The notes beneath the pieces are model-generated. The model was not told the origin of the DNA. It ran no database searches and was given only the letters and a program-made list of their open reading frames with translations. A stretch of 13,668 nt of DNA from assembly GCA_016839845.1 (NCBI GenBank), contig JAEOTL010000099.1, forward strand, positions 1-13,668, given 5' to 3'. This stretch comes from Promethearchaeota archaeon. Lineage in GTDB: Archaea; Asgardarchaeota; Lokiarchaeia; Sigynarchaeales; SOKP01. Made by a program: the position numbers and the translations under genes. Of this stretch, positions 1 through 6,332 are shown in pieces (the first letter of the stretch is position 1; each line of letters begins with the position of its first letter).

Positions 1-316
1 AGATAATTTCATTCAGTTGTTCTTTTACTACTTGAACATCTGTTCCCTTTTCTATTATCGCAAAGGATAATAATGGTTGAGTGTTTTCCTCTTCTTTTCC
101 TGGCATCTTTACTAACTCACAATAGCACACTAGTTTAAATCTGGCCAAAGAGATTACATTAATATCATCTCCAAAAACTTCACTGGTGAAACTCTCAAGA
201 GCCGTTAGGAAACCAGCACGCAAATTAGGATCTAAGATGTTATCAGAAGACAAATAGTACTTGACTTCAATCAAGTTTTTTATTCCAATGTTAATTCCAC
301 ATTCGAGAATTGCCAT
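1..316 (-). CDS. Partial small protein, longin/roadblock-like (3' end beyond window)
   Basis: An open frame begins at ATG 314-316 and runs to the left edge without a stop (105 codons seen), so the C-terminus is missing. Visible features are a first strand (MAILECGIN), a polar loop with SSDNILDPNLRAGF, an amphipathic helix (about residues 32-47), and alternating strands (KLVCYCELV and PLLSFAIIEKG), ending in another helix. The helix pattern 'LRAGFLTALESFTSEVFGD' followed by strands matches my memory of Asgard longin/roadblock-like proteins, which in eukaryotes and archaea serve as platforms for small GTPases. That is family knowledge and inference; no catalytic motif is visible. It lies downstream of folD on the same strand with a 189-base spacer, so it is probably transcribed separately. 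The real-gene call is firm; the fold assignment is moderate. Confidence 0.65.
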   Translation of the reverse strand, partial: MAILECGINIGIKNLIEVKYYLSSDNILDPNLRAGFLTALESFTSEVFGDDINVISLARFKLVCYCELVKMPGKEEENTQPLLSFAIIEKGTDVQVVKEQLNEII

Positions 317-505
317 TATTTATAAGATCCTAAAGAATAACTCTTAGAAGTTGTTTTAGTTTCATATTTTAGTTAATAGTAAAAAAACATAATTTTACTA
401 CCTATCTTTTTTTAAAAAATTAATTCAATATAATTTTAACTATTCAGTGACTCGATCTGTATTAGATATTAAGAGGATATTTTGAAGACTTTAAATTAAT
501 ACGAT
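317..505. other. AT-rich spacer between folD and the longin-like gene
   Basis: No reading frame of useful length occurs here. On the minus strand it holds an oligo-T run (complement of 381-387) that could help end folD transcription, and it must contain the promoter of the leftmost gene. Several AT-rich stretches could serve as a TATA box and none stands out. Confidence 0.5.
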
Positions 506-1363
506 TCAGATCATAAGTTTGTTGTATGCAATGAAAGTATTTCGGAGCAAGAAATGCACTGTGAGCGGGCCTATACCCCCTGGGGAAGGCGTTATTGCCC
601 CACACTTCTCATAAACATCTTCAAAATTCACATCCCCACACAATTTACCATCAACTCTATTGATACCTACATCGATAAGCACTGCTCCTTCTTTAATCTT
701 ATCTTGTGTGACAAAATTAGGTTGTCGTACAGCTACGACTAATATATCAGCAGCTTTCATAAATTTTTCAATATCGATTGTAGAAGTATGACAAACGGTT
801 ACAGTTGCATTTCTTTTAAGCATCATGAATATTAACGGTTTACCCACAAGATTAGAACGATTAATTATAGTAACATTCTTTCCCTTGATTTCAATATTGT
901 AATGTTCTAAAAGGGCAATGATTCCTTTTGGTGTGCAAGGAGCTAATTCCTCATTATAGTCAAAAAGCTTTCCCTTATTGAGGGAATTCAATCCATCTAC
1001 ATCCTTTTTCGGCGATATGTGATCTATTATCTCTGAAGTGAAAGCTCTCAGCGAATTTGGAAGCGGTAATTGTAATAAAATACCATGAATGTTGTTATCT
1101 TCATTAAGTTTCTTAATTTCCTGAATTATTGTGTCTTTTGAAGAATTTTCCTCTAAAATGATGATATCAGAATCAATCCCTACCTCGGCAGCGGTTTTTT
1201 TCTTCATATTCACGTAAACTTTTGAGGCAGGGTCCATCCCAACTAAGATGGTAATCAGTTTGGGTTGGAAATTCGTTTTTTCAACCATTTTGGAGACTTC
1301 CGCTTTTAATTTCAGATTTAATTGTCCCGCGAGTGCTTTCCCATCTAATAATTTTTCTCTCAT
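506..1363 (-). CDS. folD: Bifunctional methylenetetrahydrofolate dehydrogenase / methenyltetrahydrofolate cyclohydrolase
   Basis: FolD is a cytosolic enzyme that oxidises 5,10-methylene-THF with NAD(P)+ and hydrolyses methenyl-THF to 10-formyl-THF, or runs in reverse. The 285 residues match the usual family length. Catalytic positions are intact: Tyr50 and Lys54 in VYVNMKKKTAAEVG, Gln98 in GILLQLPLP (94-102), and Asp121 in the KKDVDG motif. PCTPKGI (142-148) and the closing PGGIGPLTVHFLLRNT (261-276) are also signatures. In the Rossmann nucleotide loop the usual GRSxxVGxP reads NRSNLVGKP (168-176), an Asn-for-Gly change I recall from some other archaeal FolDs. The start is ATG with no clear Shine-Dalgarno sequence, and the stop is TGA at 506-508. 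It probably supplies 10-formyl-THF to the PurH encoded about 10 kb away in this window. Family identity is certain; cofactor preference cannot be read. Confidence 0.97.
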   Translation of the reverse strand: MREKLLDGKALAGQLNLKLKAEVSKMVEKTNFQPKLITILVGMDPASKVYVNMKKKTAAEVGIDSDIIILEENSSKDTIIQEIKKLNEDNNIHGILLQLPLPNSLRAFTSEIIDHISPKKDVDGLNSLNKGKLFDYNEELAPCTPKGIIALLEHYNIEIKGKNVTIINRSNLVGKPLIFMMLKRNATVTVCHTSTIDIEKFMKAADILVVAVRQPNFVTQDKIKEGAVLIDVGINRVDGKLCGDVNFEDVYEKCGAITPSPGGIGPLTVHFLLRNTFIAYNKLMI

Positions 1364-1444
1364 TGTTATTTAATAATTATAGAATTAAGAATAAGACAAA
1401 TAAAATGTGAATGAATTTGAATTTTTTTACTTATTCAGACTTTT

Positions 1445-2536
1445 TTAGATCCTTCTTCTTCTCCAAATGAATCCCCCTATACCCACAGCGATCCCGATTA
1501 ACACCATAATAATTATCAATATAACATAATCGAATTCAACCATCCAAACTTCTGCAGATAATCTATTTAGCGCTGTAAGTGTTGATAATATCCTAAATGC
1601 AGAGTAGGTTGTTAATACAGATGATAATAACTGAGTAGTTCCCTCGGTCTTATCCCCAAAGCCTCCGTCTTGAAAGTTTTGACGAGATAATACCCATTGT
1701 GAAGTCTGAGCATCATTTAGTATTATATCATCGATTAATGAAATAGCCGCTACACAATAAAATGTACTACTTAGAAGAGTATTTTTCGATAAAGGATCTG
1801 GCATATAACCGCCAAAGTTAGTTACATCAGAAGGATTACTTACGTAATGAGAGTTTAAATATACTACAGTCTGATTTTTATCTACTAGATCGTCAATGGT
1901 GTCAAATTCACTTAAGAGGAAGGTCGCATAATATGTGTTTAGAATGGTTGAGGATAAGCTTTTATTACCGCCATATCCACCATCACTATTGTTGCACTGT
2001 AGTATCCAATTTTTATGAACTGAAATATTTGGGAAAGTTCCTCCAATGAGGATATATGTCTTATACACGAAATACGTTGAACTCATGCTAGGTGAGGAGG
2101 TGGTATTTGAAATTGAGAATCCTCCATCAATCAGTTCTGTATCATTAAGATACCCATATACTCTACTTCTTAAACTACCATCAATTGGATTATTTAACAA
2201 ATCAAGAGATTTTATTAAAAAGAATAAATCATACAGCATAACCGTGTCATCGTTTAACATTTTTCTAATTCTATCTTCAATGAATTCCTCCATTTCAGCC
2301 TCATCGGGAATGCCTTTTCCAAAGGTTTTCAAAATCTCTATAGCATAGGTTGTAGCTTCAGGATGCATTCCATTTGCCATGATTCCATTTTTGAAACCTT
2401 TACCACTAACCTCAGTTTCATAAATAAAATCTGTTAGATAAACTTGCCGAGGTTTCCCTAATGCGTAAGGTATGAAATTCAATGCAATAATGAAGATAAA
2501 GATTGTAATGGTAATGTTACGCTTATTTTTCAACAA
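1445..2536 (-). CDS. Secreted, C-terminally membrane-anchored protein with prenyltransferase/squalene-cyclase-type alpha-toroid repeats
   Basis: The product has an N-terminal hydrophobic signal segment (about 8-27, after KNKR), a helical-repeat domain, and a C-terminal transmembrane helix (about 336-357) followed by RRRR. This implies a body outside the cell held by a tail anchor. The domain carries repeated Gly-rich turns between helix pairs: IDGGF (136-140), SDGGYGG (184-190), FGGYMPD (241-247) and QDGGFGD (289-295). Each is followed by an LSST-like helix start, as in alpha/alpha toroids of protein prenyltransferases and squalene cyclases. I see neither the DxDD cyclase acid motif nor an obvious prenyltransferase zinc site, so a binding or structural role is as likely as an enzyme. 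Several N-x-S/T sequons fit an exported glycoprotein. The start is TTG (2534-2536, or the adjacent TTG 2531-2533). The first ATG would remove the signal segment. A TATA-like box sits only about 20 bases upstream. Confidence 0.75.
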   Translation of the reverse strand: MLKNKRNITITIFIFIIALNFIPYALGKPRQVYLTDFIYETEVSGKGFKNGIMANGMHPEATTYAIEILKTFGKGIPDEAEMEEFIEDRIRKMLNDDTVMLYDLFFLIKSLDLLNNPIDGSLRSRVYGYLNDTELIDGGFSISNTTSSPSMSSTYFVYKTYILIGGTFPNISVHKNWILQCNNSDGGYGGNKSLSSTILNTYYATFLLSEFDTIDDLVDKNQTVVYLNSHYVSNPSDVTNFGGYMPDPLSKNTLLSSTFYCVAAISLIDDIILNDAQTSQWVLSRQNFQDGGFGDKTEGTTQLLSSVLTTYSAFRILSTLTALNRLSAEVWMVEFDYVILIIIMVLIGIAVGIGGFIWRRRRI

Positions 2537-2553
2537 AAAAACCTAGGGCAGTC

Positions 2554-2561
2554 TATATAAA
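2554..2561 (-). promoter_or_regulatory. Candidate TATA box for the alpha-toroid membrane protein
   Basis: On the minus strand this reads TTTATATA inside AAATTTTATATAGAC. Archaeal transcription normally starts about 25 bases downstream of the box centre, which falls at or just around the TTG start at 2531-2536. That implies a leaderless or nearly leaderless mRNA. Sequence-only prediction in an AT-rich spacer. Confidence 0.45.
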
Positions 2562-2689
2562 ATTTAATTGTTTAAATCTATCTTGAAATTAAAAATTAAC
2601 TATCTTGTGACGGATTTTGAGTGATATTTCATTTTAATATATGAACTAAAAGAATTAGTGATATAAGTATTGGAATATTTTTACTAAAA

Positions 2690-4213
2690 CTAAAGAATTT
2701 CACTGATATCTCGATATAATAATTCTTTATTTGCCTGAAACTGTTCATAAGTAATAAAAAGTTGTTGAAATGAAGGTAGGCTTCCGAGAATGGCTGCTCC
2801 ATTATAAATTGTAAACTGAAGATTTTCGGGGGTGAAGAATTTAATAATCTTATTCGATGCTTCCATATATTCTGAAAATTCTTCTGCTGGAGTTTTCTTT
2901 ATTTCTTTTTCTGGATTTTCAGTTTTCTGAATAGAATCAATTGATCTACCACAATAGGGGCAAAAAAGTGAAGATATGTCCGCTATAGTTTTATTACAGT
3001 AGGGACATATTCCAGACGTAGGAGATACATTATCGCCGTTGGGAGATAAATCTAATTTAATTTCTGGCAATGCTAATCGTCCCCCACAAGTAGGACAAAA
3101 TTCGCTACCAGAAGTTAAATCAACAATTGCCCCACAGTGCCTGCAAGTGTCTTGTTTTTTCTTAGCTATTTCGACTGATTGGAGCTTAATTAATTCGTTC
3201 TTCACAGTAGATAGGAGTGGTTTTGGTCGAGGAATTGTGCCTAGTTGAGGTAGAACAGCAGTTAACTCTGATTCAAACCTTTGCTCGAAACCGCTATAAG
3301 AAAGATTACCTCCAGATAGTACAATATGGGACAATAATTCATGCCAATATTGATTATCTAATACTTTTAAGCTAGATATTACAGCATCTGGGAGATTATT
3401 AATATTACTATACCCCAACATGCCTGGATTAAATAATACTTCAGGTGCTTGATGCAAAACATAATGTGCAACTGTAATTGTAGATCCATCTGGCATAGAT
3501 ACACTAAATTTCTCATCGGTACTTGGCGGATTGTTTGGATCTATTATAAAATAACAATTTTTTTCCTTGATTTCTTGAATAATCTCATCTGCTGCACTGG
3601 AAGCGATATTTACACCTTCTCGCATCATCAAGTTTTTGAGGTTATGATTTACATCAATACCCGCAAGAGGAAGCTTCTGAACAGCATGTTCCACCATTTT
3701 CCCGTTGATAATCGGGCATACCCAGGTAAGTCCATCCCCAGATTCAATAACTAATCCTGTTGTTAGACCTACACTGAATAATGAGAGTAAGGGGGTTGGC
3801 ATCATTACTAAACTCCTTACTCTATGTGTCTCAAATAAAAGCCTTGCAATGTACTCCTTAGTTTCTCGATTTGTAAATGGCAACTCGCAATAAAATACAG
3901 GATATTCTGATAAATTATCAATTCGAAGTAAACTGTAGAAAATATAGTTTAAAATTTCATAGAAGCTATCCCAATCCATAATTGCCCCCCGTTCAACGGG
4001 ATGTTTTATCTTCAAAACCCCCCTCATCCGAGATACATCATGTCCTACATAGATACTTCTAGCATTAACGTCAACCATAACAGATTTATATTTTTCAGTC
4101 CCTGTGATACATGGAAAGACAAATCTAGGTCCTGGTTCTCCTGCAAAGCCGACTTTCACATATGCAGAACCTATATCAATTATAATCGGGGTACCAGGTA
4201 AAGGTAATGCCAT
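2690..4213 (-). CDS. Actin-related protein with a double zinc-ribbon insertion in subdomain 3
   Basis: This 507-residue protein follows eukaryotic actin from end to end. It has phosphate loop 1 DIGSAYVKVGFAG (13-25), a D-loop region of actin-like length ending in SIYVG (46-57), phosphate loop 2 ESGDGLTWVCPI (157-168), KEKNCYFII (216-224), the LSGGN adenosine motif (299-303), and a C-terminal segment YNGAAILGSLPSFQQLFIT (470-488) matching actin's WIGGSILASLSTFQQ region. Between the TAVLP helix (318-322) and the IKFFTPENLQF strand (457-467), where actin has a few residues, about 125 residues are inserted. The insert carries two zinc ribbons: Cys357/360/373/376 and Cys403/406/418/421, flanked by charged Lys/Glu-rich linkers. 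Actin's catalytic Gln137, Asp154 and His161 align with Thr140, Glu157 and Trp164, suggesting weak or altered ATP hydrolysis. The start is ATG 4211-4213; an upstream tandem-CBS gene lies 106 bases away on the same strand. Probably a specialised Arp rather than the bulk filament actin. Confidence 0.95.
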   Translation of the reverse strand: MALPLPGTPIIIDIGSAYVKVGFAGEPGPRFVFPCITGTEKYKSVMVDVNARSIYVGHDVSRMRGVLKIKHPVERGAIMDWDSFYEILNYIFYSLLRIDNLSEYPVFYCELPFTNRETKEYIARLLFETHRVRSLVMMPTPLLSLFSVGLTTGLVIESGDGLTWVCPIINGKMVEHAVQKLPLAGIDVNHNLKNLMMREGVNIASSAADEIIQEIKEKNCYFIIDPNNPPSTDEKFSVSMPDGSTITVAHYVLHQAPEVLFNPGMLGYSNINNLPDAVISSLKVLDNQYWHELLSHIVLSGGNLSYSGFEQRFESELTAVLPQLGTIPRPKPLLSTVKNELIKLQSVEIAKKKQDTCRHCGAIVDLTSGSEFCPTCGGRLALPEIKLDLSPNGDNVSPTSGICPYCNKTIADISSLFCPYCGRSIDSIQKTENPEKEIKKTPAEEFSEYMEASNKIIKFFTPENLQFTIYNGAAILGSLPSFQQLFITYEQFQANKELLYRDISEIL

Positions 4214-4319
4214 TTTAAATCAAGGTTAATATTTTTATTTTATTAAATCAATTTATTAACAAAATTTATGATTTTTAAAGTTATTATAGTTTTATTATAA
4301 AATTTCTAAAAATTATAAA

Positions 4320-4751
4320 TTAATTGTTTTGCATAAAATCAAATAATTTTTTTAGAATTTGACTTTGAACAACTAAGCCAATTAATTGGTTATTTTCATC
4401 GACTACGGGTATTCGTTCTATATCCTTTTTAAACATTAATTTTAATATGTTTAACAATATTTCTTCTTTTTTTACAGTATAAGGCTCAGGTGTCATTAGA
4501 TCTTTTACGGTTGTATTTGGTGAATCTAAATTCAATGCTAATCGTGCTAATCGAATATCTCTTTGAGTTATGATACCAACAACTTGTAAAATCTTTTTAT
4601 TCTTAACAACAGGAAGCCCTCCAACCTTTTTTCTTAACATAAGAAGCTCAGTTGCACTAATTTTTTCATCTGGAGTAACAAAAAGAGGATCTTGGATCAT
4701 TATATGAGAAATACTAATTTCACCGAATTGACGTAAGCGATCTTCCCCCAT
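4320..4751 (-). CDS. Tandem CBS-domain (Bateman module) protein
   Basis: A 143-residue protein made almost only of two CBS domains. CBS1 is about residues 17-68 (HIMIQDPLFVTPDEKISATE, ending VGIITQRDI) and CBS2 about 84-136 (DLMTPEPYTVKKEEI, ending LIGLVVQSQI). Such pairs form a cleft that binds adenosine nucleotides or S-adenosylmethionine and often act as energy or metabolite sensors. CBS1 keeps the G-h-x-T-x-x-D ribose/phosphate-binding signature (Thr62, Asp65). CBS2 has lost it (GLVVQSQI), so perhaps only one nucleotide site works. It resembles the Bateman module of IMP dehydrogenase but stands alone. Its partner is unknown. It lies between the ModE-like gene (108-base gap) and the actin-related gene (106-base gap), all minus strand. 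A GGGG run seven bases before the ATG may act as a weak ribosome-binding site. Confidence 0.9.
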   Translation of the reverse strand: MGEDRLRQFGEISISHIMIQDPLFVTPDEKISATELLMLRKKVGGLPVVKNKKILQVVGIITQRDIRLARLALNLDSPNTTVKDLMTPEPYTVKKEEILLNILKLMFKKDIERIPVVDENNQLIGLVVQSQILKKLFDFMQNN

Positions 4752-4859
4752 TTTGATTCCCCAAGATAGAAAACTTAGTAAGATAATCAGCTAAACATTA
4801 TCTATTACAGTTTACTTATTTTATTGAAAGCAATCATTGTTTGAATTAAAATTTATTTA

Positions 4860-5240
4860 TTAGTCTGTTTTCACTGTTTTCTCAAGTTTTTTTTCGATTT
4901 TCATCAATTCAATTGAGTAATCATTAAACTTTCGTAAAAGAAACCTCCCCCACTCATTTAATTTAACCCACCCTCCTCCTCCAGAACCTCCCTTTCCAGT
5001 TATTACAACTGGCATCCCTGTTCTTTTCTCAATTCTTTTCAGAATATTCCAAGCATATTTATAAGAATAATTACACTCCTTAGCTGCTTGAGTTAGGGAC
5101 CCCTCTTTATTTTTTTCAATGTTCTCAAGCAACTTTGCCCATCCTGCACCTAGGATACTTTTATTGTCAAACTGTAACCAGAATTTAATTCCAAAACTGA
5201 TTTTAGATTTTAAATCCTCAATTTTGGGTTCTTTAGCCAT
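4860..5240 (-). CDS. ModE-type N-terminal winged-helix transcriptional regulator, stand-alone
   Basis: A 126-residue protein whose centre matches the DNA-binding domain of ModE/LysR-type regulators. The helix-turn-helix is about residues 48-72 (SLTQAAKECNYSYKYAWNIL), followed by the glycine-rich wing TGKGGSGGGGWVKLNEWGR (81-99), a hallmark of ModE-like domains. The protein ends in a Lys/Glu-rich helix (about 103-123) that probably dimerises. There is no TOBE/MOP molybdate-binding domain, so a response to molybdate cannot be claimed; short archaeal ModE-HTH proteins are common and mostly uncharacterised. The start is ATG 5238-5240. It is divergent from the metallo-hydrolase gene, with about 104 bases between the start codons, so it could control that gene, itself, or both. 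Domain identity is strong; target and ligand are unknown. Confidence 0.9.
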   Translation of the reverse strand: MAKEPKIEDLKSKISFGIKFWLQFDNKSILGAGWAKLLENIEKNKEGSLTQAAKECNYSYKYAWNILKRIEKRTGMPVVITGKGGSGGGGWVKLNEWGRFLLRKFNDYSIELMKIEKKLEKTVKTD

Positions 5241-5344
5241 AATTATTATTTATTTTTTATATTAAATAATTATATTCTTTAAAGGTAAAACATAAAATTA
5301 AGACATTCTTTTATTGCTTAAAGTAATTTTTGGGATTAATTTTG
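5241..5344. promoter_or_regulatory. Divergent promoter region between the ModE-like regulator and the metallo-hydrolase
   Basis: This spacer separates two divergent start codons (ATG 5240 minus, ATG 5345 plus) and must carry both promoters. It is almost pure A/T with several TATA-like stretches, for example CATAAAATTA (5291-5300) about 45-54 bases upstream of the plus-strand ATG, and TTTAAAGAATATA on the minus strand. It is the natural place for an operator of the neighbouring regulator, but I see no clear dyad. Confidence 0.4.
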
Positions 5345-6094
5345 ATGTTTTTAGATAAGGACGATTCAGAAAAACCCGGTAAGGAAATAATCCATAATTT
5401 ATATTATTTCCAAGAAAAACCAATGCTTGATTGTAATCAGTATATCGTAAATAACGATGAGACAAATGAAATTAGCGTGTTTGATGCTGGTAATGCTCTT
5501 TCACTTGAAAGTTTATTAAAGGGCATGGAAAATTTGAAATTAAATTATAAAAACATCTCAAAAATTTTTGTTACTCATGAACATGTCGATCATGTCTTAG
5601 GAATCTATAAATTAATGAATATCTTAAAAGATCATCCTCCTGAGATTTATGCTTATGGAAAAGCTGCCAAGGTATTAGAAAAGGGGGATCGATCTAAGAT
5701 ACTTCCTATAGCTCTTGGTTTAACTGAGAGAAGATTTGGGATAAATATCACTCCTCTTCAAGTTACTGATTTGAGTGATTTTAAAGAGATTGAAATCTCT
5801 CCAGATTTTAAATTTCAAATTCATTCCACTCCTGGTCATTCTCCAGGCTCGGTATCCTATTATGAAACTCAAAAAAAAGTCCTAATTTCCGGAGATATTG
5901 TTTTTATAGGGGGTAATATCGGCAGATTTGACTTTCCAGGAGGATCTTTGCAGACTTTAATAAAATCAATTAAATTAGTAAAAGATTTAGACGTTAAATA
6001 TGTCCTACCAGGTCATATGAGAATAAGTGAAAATGGTAATGCCTCAATAGAACTCTCGTATAGAATGGCAGAATCAATGGGTAATTATTATTAA
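5345..6094 (+). CDS. Metallo-beta-lactamase-fold hydrolase (glyoxalase II-like subfamily)
   Basis: A 249-residue cytosolic hydrolase with the complete binuclear metal site of the MBL fold. It has THEHVDH (His78, His80, Asp82 and His83 from the ATG used here), STPGHSPGSVSYY (His165), SGDIVF (Asp184) and LPGHMR (His224), plus the early FDAG strand-turn. This arrangement is typical of glyoxalase II and related thioester or ester hydrolases. The substrate cannot be read from sequence, and flavodiiron or RNase roles are unlikely because the required extra domains are absent. The frame stays open five codons further upstream to a TTG at 5330, but ATG 5345 is preferred since it is the first ATG and the homologous core starts after it. 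No clear Shine-Dalgarno is visible. It is divergent from the ModE-like regulator. Confidence 0.92.
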   Translation: MFLDKDDSEKPGKEIIHNLYYFQEKPMLDCNQYIVNNDETNEISVFDAGNALSLESLLKGMENLKLNYKNISKIFVTHEHVDHVLGIYKLMNILKDHPPEIYAYGKAAKVLEKGDRSKILPIALGLTERRFGINITPLQVTDLSDFKEIEISPDFKFQIHSTPGHSPGSVSYYETQKKVLISGDIVFIGGNIGRFDFPGGSLQTLIKSIKLVKDLDVKYVLPGHMRISENGNASIELSYRMAESMGNYY

Positions 6095-6332
6095 ACTTTT
6101 TATACATACAGAAAATTTATAGGATATTTCTACTCAAAAGGAGCAAATTATTATTCTAGTATTTTCCTAAATGGGTAGGTTTAAATCGTTTAATTTTTTA
6201 GGTCTTTAATACTAACTTTCTGTTAATAGGGTGTGTCTAAACGATACTAATATTTATATAACACATCTCTCTATTATTTTTATAAATATCTTGTTTAATT
6301 TTTTAAAAAATAAAGTTTAGTGAAAAATAATC
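6095..6332. other. AT-rich intergenic region with promoter of the membrane PH protein
   Basis: These 238 bases hold no credible gene; the longest ATG frame is about a dozen codons. A T-rich stretch just after the upstream stop may end transcription of the hydrolase gene. Two TATA-like boxes lie toward the right end (6253-6260 and 6281-6288). A seven-base inverted repeat, ATCGTTT at 6184-6190 and AAACGAT at 6240-6246, is present but weak. Confidence 0.5.
6281..6288 (+). promoter_or_regulatory. Candidate TATA box for the membrane PH-like protein
   Basis: TATAAATA lies 52 bases before the ATG at 6333, predicting a transcript start near 6308-6312 and a short leader. The same octamer precedes the next gene. 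An alternative box, TTTATATA, lies at 6253-6260. Confidence 0.45.

Noticed and set aside
317..325. TTATAAATA directly before the ATG of the left-edge gene as its promoter
   Set aside because: A TATA box here would place the transcript start about 25 bases inside the coding region, with no suitable internal start codon.
2046..3893. Plus-strand open frames of 60-100 codons opposite the toroid-repeat and actin-related genes
   Set aside because: They lie entirely antisense to well-supported genes, have no domain-like pattern and show the composition expected of a shadow frame.
5330..5344. TTG start extending the metallo-hydrolase by five residues
   Set aside because: The first ATG (5345) is close by and the conserved fold begins well after it; no ribosome-binding site favours the TTG.
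6184..6246. Seven-base inverted repeat ATCGTTT ... AAACGAT
   Set aside because: The arms are short, about 50 bases apart and A/T-rich, so chance is a sufficient explanation.
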